In this document: positions 38,637 through 47,248 of the stretch, in pieces
Position numbering within the stretch: the first letter of the stretch is position 1
Layout of the letters: each line of letters starts with the position of its first letter
From: Chloroflexota bacterium
GTDB taxonomy: Bacteria > Chloroflexota > Limnocylindria > P2-11E
Length of the DNA: 64,000 nucleotides
Assembly: GCA_005889405.1 (NCBI GenBank)
Contig: VBFY01000063.1
Location: forward strand, 1 to 64,000
Reading direction: 5' to 3'
The notes under the pieces: generated by a model
The model's input: only the letters and a program-made list of their open reading frames with translations
The model's database searches: none
What the model was told of the DNA's origin: nothing
Position numbers and translations under genes: made by a program

Positions 38637-39958
38637 TGGACGCCATCGCCTGGCAGCTACTTCTGCTGGAGCTCGCCCTCGTCGTCGTGCTCGCGGTGCT
38701 CTCCGCGGGCGAGGCCGCCATCAACATCGCTCGGCGGCCGGGTGTCATCGACGAGCTCGCGCTGCGCGGACGCCGCGGGCAACGCGCGAGCGCAATCGGC
38801 CGTCGTGCCGGCTACTACCTCGCGGCGATCCAGGTGGCGGAGTTCCTCATCGTGTTCACGTACGCGGGCATCGCGGCCGCGTTCATCGCGCCGCGTCTGT
38901 CGGCGCTGCTCGCGTTCTTCCTGCGCATCGACACGACCGCGGTCTTCACGGACGTGAGCGCCGTCGCGGTCACCGTCGCGGTGCTGTCGCTCATCGCCGT
39001 GCTGCTCGGCCTCTTCGTGCCGCGCGCCATCGCCGCGCGTCACGCGCAGGACACGCTCCTGCTGCTCGCGTTCCCGCTCGAGCTCATCACCTGGCTGACG
39101 CGGCCCGTCGTCACCGTGCTGTTCCGCGTGACGCAGGTCATCGTGCGTCCCTTCGGCGGGACGGCACCGCAGCCGGGCGTGGTGACCGAGGAACAGATCC
39201 GCGCGCTGATCGAGACCGGTCAAGCGCAGGGCGTGCTCGAGCGCAAGGAGCAGGAGATGATCAGCTCGATCTTCGAGCTGGGTGAGAAGACCGTCGCCGA
39301 GGTCATGGTCCCGCGCACCGACATCGTCGGCCTCGATGTGGAGACCTCGGCGCAGGAGCTTCTCGACCGCATCACCACCGTGGGGCACTCGCGCATCCCG
39401 GTCTACGAGGGATCGGCCGACAACATCATCGGCATCCTCTACGTGAAGGACGTGTTCCGCCGCATCGCTCGCGGCGACCGCCAGCTCGAGCTCCGTCAGT
39501 TCCTGCGTCCGGCGGTGTTCGTTCCGGAGACGAAGAAGGTCGACGCCCTGCTGCGCGAGATGCAGAAGGACAAGGTCCATATCGCGATCGTCGTGGACGA
39601 GTACGGCGGCACGGCCGGGCTCGTCACGATCGAGGACGCCGTCGAGGAGATCGTGGGCGAGATCCGCGACGAGTACGACGTCGAGCACGAGCTCGTGCTG
39701 CCGGTCTCGGAGCACGAGGCGCTCATGGACGCGCGCATCCCGTTCGAGGACGTGCGCGAGACCTTCGCGCTCGAGGTGGAGCCGACCGAGGCATACGACA
39801 CGCTCGGCGGCTTTGTCACGGCGCAGCTCGGACGCTTCCCGCGCCAGGGCGAGTCGTTCGAGGCCGCCGGCGCGCGCTTCGTCGTCGAGACGATCGAGGG
39901 CAAGCGCATCCGCCGTGTCCGCGTCACGCGCCTGCAGCCGAGCCCCGAACCAGCGTGA
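38636..39958 (+). CDS. CNNM/CorC-type membrane protein with CBS pair
   Basis: The 440-residue protein has an N-terminal DUF21 (CNNM) membrane domain with four hydrophobic segments (about 8-30, 60-85, 100-130 and 140-160). A CBS-domain pair follows (about 215-335, beginning VAEVMVPRTDIVGLDVE and containing HSRIPVYEGSADNIIGILYVKDV), then a CorC_HlyC domain (about 355-430). The family is linked to magnesium/cobalt homeostasis and often called hemolysin-related, but a toxin role is not supported. It is coupled to glmU and to cdd by overlaps. Confidence 0.9.
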   Translation: MDAIAWQLLLLELALVVVLAVLSAGEAAINIARRPGVIDELALRGRRGQRASAIGRRAGYYLAAIQVAEFLIVFTYAGIAAAFIAPRLSALLAFFLRIDTTAVFTDVSAVAVTVAVLSLIAVLLGLFVPRAIAARHAQDTLLLLAFPLELITWLTRPVVTVLFRVTQVIVRPFGGTAPQPGVVTEEQIRALIETGQAQGVLERKEQEMISSIFELGEKTVAEVMVPRTDIVGLDVETSAQELLDRITTVGHSRIPVYEGSADNIIGILYVKDVFRRIARGDRQLELRQFLRPAVFVPETKKVDALLREMQKDKVHIAIVVDEYGGTAGLVTIEDAVEEIVGEIRDEYDVEHELVLPVSEHEALMDARIPFEDVRETFALEVEPTEAYDTLGGFVTAQLGRFPRQGESFEAAGARFVVETIEGKRIRRVRVTRLQPSPEPA

Positions 39959-40365
39959 GCGACATCGGTCCCGGCGACGAGGAGCTGATCCGCGTCGCTT
40001 CTCTCGCGCGGCAGCGCGCGTACGCGCCGTACTCGAAGTACAGGGTCGGCGCGGCGATCCGGACGAAGCGAAACAAGGTGCACAGCGGCGCGAACGTCGA
40101 GAACGCGTCGTACGGCCTGACCGTCTGCGCGGAGCGCACCGCCGCGTTCGCCGCGGTCAACGCCGGCGACACGGCCCTCGATGCGATCGCGATCGTCATC
40201 GACGACGAGCGGCTCCCGACGCCGTGCGGAGCGTGCCGTCAGGTCCTCGCCGAGTTCTCGCCGGACATGCGGGTGATCCTCGCGACGACCGGCGGCAAAC
40301 GAAAGGTGACGACACTCGGCGAGCTGTTGCCCGACCCGTTCCTGCCGGAGAATCTGCGCCGGTGA
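39955..40365 (+). CDS. cdd: Cytidine deaminase
   Basis: Cdd deaminates cytidine and deoxycytidine in pyrimidine salvage. The 136-residue protein is a tetrameric-type enzyme with AYAPYSKYRVGAAI, the zinc motifs C-A-E-R-T (CVNAER-like LTVCAERTA) and PCGACRQVLAEF, and the NVENASYGLT substrate loop. The Glu of CAE is the proton shuttle. GTG start overlaps the previous stop (GTGA). Confidence 0.95.
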   Translation: MSDIGPGDEELIRVASLARQRAYAPYSKYRVGAAIRTKRNKVHSGANVENASYGLTVCAERTAAFAAVNAGDTALDAIAIVIDDERLPTPCGACRQVLAEFSPDMRVILATTGGKRKVTTLGELLPDPFLPENLRR

Positions 40366-41546
40366 GCGGTCGGCCGTTCCTCCAGATCCCCGGTCCGACG
40401 AACGTGCCCGACCGCGTGCTGCGCGCGATGGACCGCGCGGTGATCGATCACCGCGGCCCGGCCTTCGCCGCGCTCGTGCGCGGTCTCCTACCTGACCTGG
40501 CGCGCGTCTTCAAGACCGAGCGCGGCCGCGTGATCATGTATCCCTCATCCGGGACGGGGGCGTGGGAGGCATCCCTCGTCAACGTGCTCGCGCCGGGCGA
40601 CCGTGTGCTCGCGTTCGACCACGGCCATTTCAGCGCCGGCTTCGCGGCCGCGGCCCGCAGCCTCGGCTTCGCCGTCGACCTGGTGCCTCTGCGCTGGGGC
40701 CGGAGCGTGCCCGCGTCGGCGGTGGCGGAACATCTTCGGCCGGAGCATCGCGCCGTCCTCGTCGTGCACAACGAGACCTCCACCGGCGTGCGCAGCGACG
40801 TGCGCGCGGTGCGCGAGGCGATCGACGCGAAGCGCAGCGACGCGCTGCTCATCGTCGACACGGTGAGCTCGCTCGGCAGCATGGACTTCCGATTCGACGA
40901 ATGGGGCGTCGACGTCGCGCTCACCGGTAGCCAGAAGGGCCTCATGCTCCCGCCCGGTCTCGCGCTGGTGTGCGCGTCGCCGCGCGCGATCGAGGTGGCC
41001 GCGAAAGGCGGCAGCCCGCGGAACTTCTTCGACTGGCGCCCGATCCTCGAGGACAATGCCGCCGGCTTCTTCCCGTACACGCCTGCGACGCTGGTGCTGT
41101 TCGGGCTGCGCGAGGCGCTCGACATGCTCCTCGCGGAGGGCCTCGACCGCGTCTTCGCGCGCCATCGTCGCCTCGCCGACGGCGTGCGCGCGGCGGTACG
41201 CGCGTGGGGCCTCGGCATCCTGTGCGAGGAGGCCGATGCGTACTCGGACAGCCTCACCGCGGTCGTCATGCCCGAGGGTCTCGACTCGAACGCGCTGATC
41301 GCCCGCGCGCGCGATCGCTTCGACCTCGCGCTCGGGGTGGGCCTGAGCAAGCTGCGCGGCCGCGTGTTCCGCATCGGCCACCTCGGCGCGCTCGGCGAGC
41401 TCGAGGTCCTTGCCACGCTCGGCGGTGTGGAGCTGGCGCTTCGCGAATGCGGTCACGCCTTCGCGCTCGGCGCGGGCGTTGCCGCGGCGCAGGAAAGCTT
41501 CTTGCTGCGCGAGCCGGCCATGGCGAAGGCCGGGCCTCGGGCATAG
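40362..41546 (+). CDS. Class V aminotransferase (serine/alanine-glyoxylate type)
   Basis: The 394-residue protein resembles serine-glyoxylate and alanine-glyoxylate aminotransferases: QIPGPTNVPDRVLRAMDRAVIDHRGP at the start, YPSSGTGAWEASLVN, HNETSTGV, DTVSSLGSMDFRFDEWGVDVALTGSQKGLMLPPG with the PLP lysine in SQK, and FFPYTPAT. Substrate cannot be fixed from sequence; a role in glyoxylate or serine metabolism is inferred. The start is GTG 40362, overlapping the cdd stop. It converges on a minus-strand gene only seven bases away. Confidence 0.88.
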   Translation: MSGRPFLQIPGPTNVPDRVLRAMDRAVIDHRGPAFAALVRGLLPDLARVFKTERGRVIMYPSSGTGAWEASLVNVLAPGDRVLAFDHGHFSAGFAAAARSLGFAVDLVPLRWGRSVPASAVAEHLRPEHRAVLVVHNETSTGVRSDVRAVREAIDAKRSDALLIVDTVSSLGSMDFRFDEWGVDVALTGSQKGLMLPPGLALVCASPRAIEVAAKGGSPRNFFDWRPILEDNAAGFFPYTPATLVLFGLREALDMLLAEGLDRVFARHRRLADGVRAAVRAWGLGILCEEADAYSDSLTAVVMPEGLDSNALIARARDRFDLALGVGLSKLRGRVFRIGHLGALGELEVLATLGGVELALRECGHAFALGAGVAAAQESFLLREPAMAKAGPRA

Positions 41547-41563
41547 CGCCGCGTTAGGCGGCG
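41547..41563. terminator. Short GC hairpin between convergent genes
   Basis: CGCCGC (41547-41552) pairs with GCGGCG (41558-41563) around a GTTAG loop. It spans the seven-base gap between two convergent stops and could serve both directions, but it has no T-run and only six pairs. Confidence 0.35.
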
Positions 41564-41943
41564 AAGCGCAGTCGCGCGACCTCTCGCCACTCGCCATCCG
41601 CGAGGTCGTGCACGATGAGCTCGGTGACGATGAAGTCCTGAGCGAGGTCGAGATCGCCCAGCGCCGCCCACGCTTCATCGACCTGCTCCCGGCTGTCGAT
41701 GCTGTCGCGATGCAGCAGCGTGACATGCGCGCGATAGGTCGCGCGCTCGGGGCCAAGCACGCCCTCACGGAAACGCCTCAGGTCACCGTAGGGATCGTCG
41801 ACGACGAAGAACACGCCGGGATCCGGAGCGATCCACCGCGCAGACCGCGACACGCGCAGGCGGAGCGGGGGCATCGATGCGGCCACGGCACCCAGGCGCT
41901 CGAGGTCGGCCGGCTCGTCGATGACGGTCAGGTGCGATTCCAC
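41554..41943 (-). CDS. 2H phosphoesterase (2'-5' RNA ligase-like) protein
   Basis: Two H-x-T motifs, HLTV just after the start and HVTLLHR about 70 residues later, are the double His signature of the 2H/LigT superfamily. It would act on 2',3'-cyclic or 2'-5' phosphate bonds of RNA or nucleotides. The product from the first GTG (41943) is 129 residues, but the frame upstream continues as RIAIAELAGPLRERVDELRR..., which looks like the expected first strand and helix of the family. It continues back to the stop of the preceding gene with no ATG, GTG or TTG. The real start may thus be non-standard near 42048. It follows the PH-domain gene on the same strand. Confidence 0.65.
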   Translation of the reverse strand: MESHLTVIDEPADLERLGAVAASMPPLRLRVSRSARWIAPDPGVFFVVDDPYGDLRRFREGVLGPERATYRAHVTLLHRDSIDSREQVDEAWAALGDLDLAQDFIVTELIVHDLADGEWREVARLRFAA

Positions 41944-42044
41944 CGTCGCTGCCTGCTGCGGATCCCAGCGTCGTCGTAGCTCGTCGACCCGTTCTCGGAG
42001 CGGCCCGGCGAGCTCCGCGATCGCGATGCGACGCGTCGGCGAGT

Positions 42045-42557
42045 CTATCGGCCCGGGGTCTGCGCGTCCGTGAGCGCGCTGTAGAAAGCTGTCGCGTTCG
42101 TCATGTCGAGCTCGCGCAACCCGCCACTGATCCGCTCCTCGGCATGCGGGCCGGCGGACTCGAGGTGCAGCACGCCAAACCCGCGGATCAGCCGCAGCGG
42201 GAAGGGACGCGTGAGGCTTGCGTCCTGGATGCGCTCCAGCAGCAGCGCGGCCTGATTACGATTGAGGACGCCCCAGCTCGCGATGACGCGGCGGTCGGTC
42301 AGCACGAAGTGCCGCCGGCTCCAGGGGATCCAGCGCACGACGATCCACACGAACAGGATCAGCGCCGCGATGAGCAGCGTCCCGGCGAGCACGTCGTCCG
42401 CCTGACCGGCCGCGTAGAGCGCGCCGATCACGAGAAGGACGAGGATGATCACGAGCGGCTCCCAGAGGAAGAGCGGTCGAGTCGCGACGAGAACGCGCTC
42501 GTTCGGCTCGAGGATGAGATCGCTGGGCGCAGCCCCCCGCCGCTCGCGGTCCGACAC
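42045..42557 (-). CDS. Membrane protein with bacterial PH domain
   Basis: The 170-residue protein has two close hydrophobic helices (about 33-50 and 56-75) followed by a bPH2/YdbT-like domain: WIPWSRRHFVLTDRRVIASWGVLNRNQAALLLERIQDASL, then a strand with GFGVLHLESAG. Such proteins are membrane-anchored and their function is mostly unknown. A TAAGAT box lies 6 bases before the GTG, so the message is probably leaderless. Confidence 0.8.
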   Translation of the reverse strand: MSDRERRGAAPSDLILEPNERVLVATRPLFLWEPLVIILVLLVIGALYAAGQADDVLAGTLLIAALILFVWIVVRWIPWSRRHFVLTDRRVIASWGVLNRNQAALLLERIQDASLTRPFPLRLIRGFGVLHLESAGPHAEERISGGLRELDMTNATAFYSALTDAQTPGR

Positions 42558-42563
42558 GCCCGA

Positions 42564-42569
42564 ATCTTA
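42564..42569 (-). promoter_or_regulatory. Leaderless -10 box overlapping the upstream stop codon
   Basis: TAAGAT on the minus strand ends 6 bases before the GTG of the PH-domain gene. Its first three bases are the TAA stop codon of the polyprenyl diphosphate synthase, so one trinucleotide serves both purposes. Confidence 0.45.
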
Positions 42570-43673
42570 GGCGGAGAGCGTCGGTGCCGCCGCTGGTTCC
42601 TCGGCCGCGCCGGTCGCGCTCGCGACGAGGTGATCGAGGAGCCGCAGCGGCGGCCCTCCGGTGGCTGCGACGCCGTGAAGCAGATGCAGCGCCCGGCCGC
42701 GGTGCGCTTCGATCTCGCGTTCGAGCATCGGTCGCACGCCGAGGTCGTCGAGGATCGCGCGGATCCGGTCTACGTTCTCCGCCGCCAGCGGCGCCTGCGG
42801 CGCGAAGAGCTCATCCAGCTGCGCGCGCACGCGCGGGGACGCGCGCTCGAACGCCAGCACGACCGGCAGCGTCTTCTTGCGCTTCACGAGGTCGTTCATC
42901 TCGATCTTCCCGGTGCGTTCGGTAGAGGCCCAGATGCCGAGGAGGTCGTCGTGCGCCTGGAACGCTTGCCCGAACTCCTCGCCGAAGCGCGCGAGCTGCT
43001 CGCGGACCGACGGGTCGTCGCTCGCGAGCATCGCGGCGCTCTGCGCCGACGCGGCGAAAAGCGCGCCCGTCTTGCGCGTCGCCATCACGCGGTAGCGCTC
43101 CGCGGTGACGTCGGTGCGCGACTCGAAGCTGATGTCGAGGAATTGACCCTCGCAGACACGCACGCAGGTCTGGTCCAAGAGGCTCGCGAAGTCGAGGATC
43201 CGCTCCGGCGGAAAGCCCAGCTTCCGCAGACGCTGCACGGCGAGGCGGGAGACCGCGTACATACCGTCTCCGGCGTTGATCGCCTGCGGCACGCCCCAGA
43301 CGGACCATACCGTCGGGCGGTGGTGTCGCGCCGGGTCCTGGTCCTCGATGTCGTCGTGGATGAGCGTGAAGTTGTGGAGCAGCTCGATCGCCGCGACGGC
43401 GGGCAGGACGCGCTGCGGCTCGCCGGCGAGCGCCTCGAACACGAGCAGGCAGAGCAGGGGGCGGAGGCGTTTGCCACCACGCGGCCGTCCCGCATCGAGG
43501 CCGAGGTGGTACAGCATCATGCCGTAAAAGGGCTGCAGCGCCGGCTCGGGCTGCGTCAGCAGCGACCGGATCTCCTCATCGATGGAGGCGACGCGCGCTT
43601 CGAGAGATGCCTGCGACGTCTGCGTTCCCACCGTGTTCGATGATACGTGTCGCGGACCTTCACGCAGCGTCAT
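42567..43673 (-). CDS. Polyprenyl diphosphate synthase
   Basis: This enzyme chains isopentenyl diphosphate units onto an allylic primer. Visible are GGKRLRP (start of the fold), the first Asp-rich motif [10 protein letters not shown] (DDxxD), and the second motif [12 protein letters not shown], where the family's DDxxD has become DDLLG, a pattern seen in short- and medium-chain IdsA-type enzymes. The [10 protein letters not shown] segment follows. Chain length cannot be fixed from sequence. ATG 43673 gives 368 residues, but the first conserved residues are near residue 20. An internal GTG at 43631, with TATCAT 8 bases upstream, is an alternative leaderless start. Confidence 0.88.
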   Translation of the reverse strand: MTLREGPRHVSSNTVGTQTSQASLEARVASIDEEIRSLLTQPEPALQPFYGMMLYHLGLDAGRPRGGKRLRPLLCLLVFEALAGEPQRVLPAVAAIELLHNFTLIHDDIEDQDPARHHRPTVWSVWGVPQAINAGDGMYAVSRLAVQRLRKLGFPPERILDFASLLDQTCVRVCEGQFLDISFESRTDVTAERYRVMATRKTGALFAASAQSAAMLASDDPSVREQLARFGEEFGQAFQAHDDLLGIWASTERTGKIEMNDLVKRKKTLPVVLAFERASPRVRAQLDELFAPQAPLAAENVDRIRAILDDLGVRPMLEREIEAHRGRALHLLHGVAATGGPPLRLLDHLVASATGAAEEPAAAPTLSA

Positions 43674-43680
43674 GAGCGAT

Positions 43681-43686
43681 TAGCAT
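43681..43686 (+). promoter_or_regulatory. Leaderless -10 box for recO
   Basis: TAGCAT ends 6 bases before a TTG and 9 bases before the ATG of recO. The gap to the divergent prenyl synthase start is only about 20 bases. Confidence 0.45.
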
Positions 43687-43695
43687 GCGTGCTTG

Positions 43696-44478
43696 ATGGC
43701 GTCGCGCACGTATCGCGCCGAGGCGATCGTCCTTCGGACGGTCGATTTCGGAGAGGCCGATCGCATCCTCGTGCTCTTCAGCCGCCACTTCGGGAAGCTC
43801 CACGTCGTTGCCAAGGGCATCAGGCGTGCGACGAGCCGTATGGCGGGGCACGCGGAGCCACTGACGCATGCCACCTATCAGCTCGCTCGTGGACGCGAGC
43901 TCGACGTTCTCACCGGCGCCGAGACGCGCGCGGTGTATCCGAGCATCCGCGACGACCTGATGCGGATCGCGGCGGGCTGGTACGTTGCCGAGCTCACCGA
44001 CCGCTTCACGCTCGAGCACGAGCCATCGGCGCCGCTCTTCGATCTGCTCGAAACGGCCCTGCGACATCTCGACGCGGGGCACGCCCCTGGCCTCGTGTGC
44101 CGCTGGTTCGACCTGCACCTGCTCGATCGCGCCGGCTTCCGCCCCGAGCTGTACGAGTGCGTCTCGTGCCGCGAGGCACTGCAGGAGCGACAGAACGCGT
44201 GGAGCGCGGCCGCCGGCGGGGCTGTGTGCGCCTCGTGCGCGGCCAAGCTGAGCAGCGGCCTGGGGCTCACCGTCCGCGCTCTCAAGTCGCTGCGCTATCT
44301 CTTGCAGAGCGACTTCGCGGGCGCGGCTCAGCTCCGTGTCGACGGATCGCTCGCGAGCGAGCTCGAGCACCACATGCGCTTCTTCGTGCAGCACGTCATC
44401 GACCGCGAGATCACGGCCGCGCGTCTTCTCGACGAGATCCGCGCGCTGCCTCCGCTCACGAGTCCCGCGGCCACGTGA
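43696..44478 (+). CDS. recO: DNA repair protein RecO
   Basis: RecO loads RecA onto SSB-coated single-stranded DNA with RecF and RecR. The 260-residue protein has [39 protein letters not shown] (N-terminal OB fold) and a zinc finger made by CVSC and CASC pairs. Start choice is between TTG 43693 and ATG 43696; I chose ATG. The gene is divergent from the prenyl synthase, and glyS overlaps its stop (GTGA). Confidence 0.93.
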   Translation: MASRTYRAEAIVLRTVDFGEADRILVLFSRHFGKLHVVAKGIRRATSRMAGHAEPLTHATYQLARGRELDVLTGAETRAVYPSIRDDLMRIAAGWYVAELTDRFTLEHEPSAPLFDLLETALRHLDAGHAPGLVCRWFDLHLLDRAGFRPELYECVSCREALQERQNAWSAAAGGAVCASCAAKLSSGLGLTVRALKSLRYLLQSDFAGAAQLRVDGSLASELEHHMRFFVQHVIDREITAARLLDEIRALPPLTSPAAT

Positions 44479-45833
44479 CCGCGCCGGATGTAGCGGAGAA
44501 GCTCACCTCCCTCGCGAAACGGCGTGGCTTCGTGTTCCCGTCGAGCGAGATCTACGGCGGCGCCGGCGCGACGTGGGACTTCGGACCGCTCGGGGTCGAG
44601 CTCAAGAACAACGTCAAGCGCGCGTGGTGGCGAGACATGGTGCAGACGCGCGAGGACATCGTCGGCCTCGACGGCGCGATCCTCATGCATCCGAAGGTCT
44701 GGGAGGCATCGGGCCACGTCGAGAACTTCACCGATCCGCTGGTGGAGTGCGGGAACTGTCGCAAGCGCTATCGCCTCGACGAGCTTCCCGACGGCGAACG
44801 GCTCACGGAAGCCTGGCGCGCGAAGAGGCTCGACCTCGCGAGCACCGCATGCCCGAACTGTGGCCAGAAGAAACTGTCCGAGCCGAGACAGTTCAACCTC
44901 ATGTTCAAGACGTTCGTCGGTCCGGTCGAGGACACGGCGTCGGTCGCGTGGCTCCGGCCGGAGACCGCCCAGAGCATCTTCGTCGACTTCGAGAACGTGC
45001 AGCAATCGTCACGCAAGCGGGTCCCCTTCGGCATCGCACAGATCGGCAAGGCCTTCCGGAACGAGATCACGCCGGGGAACTTCATCTTTCGATCCCGCGA
45101 GTTCGAGCAGATGGAGATGCAGTACTTCACGCGCCCGGAGGACGCGCCGCGCTTCTTCGAGGAATGGAAGGCGCGTCGACGCGAGTGGCACGAGCGCCTC
45201 GGGATGCCAGCGGAACGACTTCGGTTCCGCGACCACGCCGCCGACGAGCGCGCGCACTACGCAGCCGCGGCGACGGACATCCAATTCGAGTTCCCATTCG
45301 GGTGGCAGGAGATGGAGGGCATCCACAACCGTACGGACTACGACCTCCGCCGCCACTCCGAGTTCTCAGGGAAGGATCTGAGCTACCGGGACGATGTCAC
45401 GAACGAGAAGTTCCTCCCGTACGTGGTCGAGACATCCGTTGGGGCGGACCGTGCGACGTACGCGTTCCTTTGCGCTGCCTATGACGAGGAGCCGGACAAG
45501 GAGGGCGTGCGCGTCGTGCTCCGTTTGCATCGCACGCTTGCGCCGTACAAGGTCGCGGTGTTGCCGCTCTCGAAGAACGAGAGGCTCACGCCGCTCGCGC
45601 GTGAGGTCTGGGCCGTCGTCCGCCCGCATGTCATGAGCACGTACGACGAGACGCAGGCCATCGGTCGACGCTATCGCCGCCAAGACGAGATCGGGACACC
45701 GCTCTGCGTCACCGTCGACTTCGATTCCCTCGAAGATCGCGCCGTCACGATCCGCGACCGCGACAGCATGGCGCAGGTGCGCGTGCCGATCGCCGAGCTC
45801 GTGCCGGCCCTGCAGGAGCGGCTCGGCGCCTAG
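44475..45833 (+). CDS. glyS: Glycyl-tRNA synthetase, alpha2 type
   Basis: This class II synthetase charges tRNA-Gly. The 452-residue product is the homodimeric type found in Actinobacteria, Thermus and eukaryotes, not the alpha2beta2 type. Landmarks are [25 protein letters not shown], Cys pairs CGNC and CPNC, motif 2 [24 protein letters not shown], and a C-terminal anticodon-binding domain starting near [13 protein letters not shown]. The GTG start at 44475 overlaps recO; the longer open frame upstream is a shadow. Confidence 0.96.
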   Translation: MTAPDVAEKLTSLAKRRGFVFPSSEIYGGAGATWDFGPLGVELKNNVKRAWWRDMVQTREDIVGLDGAILMHPKVWEASGHVENFTDPLVECGNCRKRYRLDELPDGERLTEAWRAKRLDLASTACPNCGQKKLSEPRQFNLMFKTFVGPVEDTASVAWLRPETAQSIFVDFENVQQSSRKRVPFGIAQIGKAFRNEITPGNFIFRSREFEQMEMQYFTRPEDAPRFFEEWKARRREWHERLGMPAERLRFRDHAADERAHYAAAATDIQFEFPFGWQEMEGIHNRTDYDLRRHSEFSGKDLSYRDDVTNEKFLPYVVETSVGADRATYAFLCAAYDEEPDKEGVRVVLRLHRTLAPYKVAVLPLSKNERLTPLAREVWAVVRPHVMSTYDETQAIGRRYRRQDEIGTPLCVTVDFDSLEDRAVTIRDRDSMAQVRVPIAELVPALQERLGA

Positions 45834-45951
45834 CGCCGCCGCGGTCGCCGCGCTCCTCTATCTCGCCGCGCACGGCGCGCGCACGCCCGTCCTCGCGCTG
45901 CAGGGTCTCCGGCGGCTCCGGAACCTCACGCTCGTCATCGCGCCGTACGCG

Positions 45952-46563
45952 GTGAGCGTGCCGCTCGCCTTCGCGGTGGCGGGGCGGCTCGACGCGGCGA
46001 CCGGCGCCGGGCTCGTCGCGCTTGCGCTCGCGCCGGGTGCGCTCGTCGCGCCCGCGGTCGTGAGCGCCGCCGGGGGACGGCGCGCGGACATGGCCGGCGC
46101 GCTCCTCCTCGGGACGGTCGTCCTCTCGTTCGTGCTCGTCGTCACCCGACCGGAGGGAAGCGCGCTCGCGCTGACGGCCGCGCAGGCCTTCGCCGTCGCG
46201 TCGGTCGTCGCTGGCGCGATGCCGACCGTCCGCGACCGGCTGCTGGCGCCGCTGCGTTGGGGCGGCCACCTCGCCGCGCTCGCGGTGATCGGACTCGCGA
46301 TCGCCGGCGCTCCGCGGATCGACATCGGCACGGTGATCGTCGCGTCCGCCGCCGTGGTGCTCACGCTCGGCAGCGCCGCGGCCGTCGCGCTCGCACTGCG
46401 GCGCGACGTGCTGTCCGCTGTCGCGGCAGTGGGCACCCGCGATCCGGTCGTCGCGACGGCGCTTGCGTGGTCGACCGGCGGATCGGATGCGACGGCCGTC
46501 CCGCTCGTAAGTGCCGCAATCCTGGGTATCGTGGCGGGAGCGCTCGTCATCCGCCGGCGCTAG
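45952..46563 (+). CDS. Polytopic membrane protein, function unknown
   Basis: The product from GTG 45952 (203 residues) is Ala/Val/Leu-rich with about six hydrophobic segments and short Arg/Asp loops; I do not recognise the family. The same frame upstream, back to the glyS stop, reads as another hydrophobic helix (ALLYLAAHG) with an Arg-rich turn, which suggests the coding region begins earlier. No ATG, GTG or TTG is present there; a CTG occurs at 45895. It is probably cotranscribed with glyS. Confidence 0.55.
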   Translation: MSVPLAFAVAGRLDAATGAGLVALALAPGALVAPAVVSAAGGRRADMAGALLLGTVVLSFVLVVTRPEGSALALTAAQAFAVASVVAGAMPTVRDRLLAPLRWGGHLAALAVIGLAIAGAPRIDIGTVIVASAAVVLTLGSAAAVALALRRDVLSAVAAVGTRDPVVATALAWSTGGSDATAVPLVSAAILGIVAGALVIRRR

Positions 46564-46566
46564 TCT
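46561..46566 (+). promoter_or_regulatory. Leaderless -10 box overlapping a stop codon
   Basis: TAGTCT ends 7 bases before the GTG at 46574. Its TAG is also the stop codon of the preceding membrane protein gene. Confidence 0.45.
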
Positions 46567-46573
46567 CGGTGCC

Positions 46574-47206
46574 GTGCTCCCGCTCGTCACCGCGCTCGTG
46601 TCTGGAGCGTTCGCTGTCGCGGTGGCATTGCAGTACCTGCGCAAGCGACGCCCTCCGCAGCTGGCGTGGGCCATCGGTCTTTCGCTCTTCACGCTCGCAG
46701 CGTTCATGGGTTTCCTCGCGCGAAGCGGCGGCGCGACCGATGTCGAGTACCGACTCTTCTATCTGTTCGGAGCGATCACGAACGTCGCCTGGCTCGCGCT
46801 CGGCACGATCTACATCGTCGCGCCGCGGTTCGGCCGTGCGGCGCTCGCCGTCGTGCTGGCGCTCTCCGCGGTCGCGATCTACGCCGTGTTCGCGGCTCCG
46901 GTCGACATCGCGGTCGCCATCGACACCGGCAAGGGATATCCGGACGGCTCGCTGCCGCGCATCCTGGCCGCGATCGGGAGCGGCGTGGGAAGCCTCGTCC
47001 TCATCGGCGGCGCGCTCTGGTCGGCCTGGGTGTTCTTCCGCCGGCGGAACCAGGGACGCCGCGCGCTCGCGAACGCGATCATCGCGGTCGGCGTCTTCAT
47101 CGTCGCGGCAGGCGGCACGGTCGCGTTCACCGGCGCGTCCGGGATCCTGGAGCTGACGAACCTTCTCGGCGTCAGCGTGATGTTCGTCGGATTCCTGCTG
47201 GCGTAG
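46574..47206 (+). CDS. Polytopic membrane protein, function unknown
   Basis: The 210-residue product has about seven hydrophobic segments, an internal KRRPPQLAWAIGLSLFTLAAF turn and a positively charged WVFFRRRNQGRR loop. No family is recognised and no catalytic motif is visible. I chose GTG 46574, which lacks a Shine-Dalgarno but has the leaderless TAGTCT box; an upstream ATG in the same frame would overlap the previous gene with shadow sequence. Confidence 0.65.
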   Translation: MLPLVTALVSGAFAVAVALQYLRKRRPPQLAWAIGLSLFTLAAFMGFLARSGGATDVEYRLFYLFGAITNVAWLALGTIYIVAPRFGRAALAVVLALSAVAIYAVFAAPVDIAVAIDTGKGYPDGSLPRILAAIGSGVGSLVLIGGALWSAWVFFRRRNQGRRALANAIIAVGVFIVAAGGTVAFTGASGILELTNLLGVSVMFVGFLLA

Positions 47207-47248
47207 CCCGCACTAAACTCGGCGCAATTCCTCAGAAGGAGGGGAGCC

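Noticed and set aside
38636-39958. A hemolysin toxin
   Set aside because: The CBS plus CorC_HlyC layout is that of ion-homeostasis proteins; the hemolysin name is historical.
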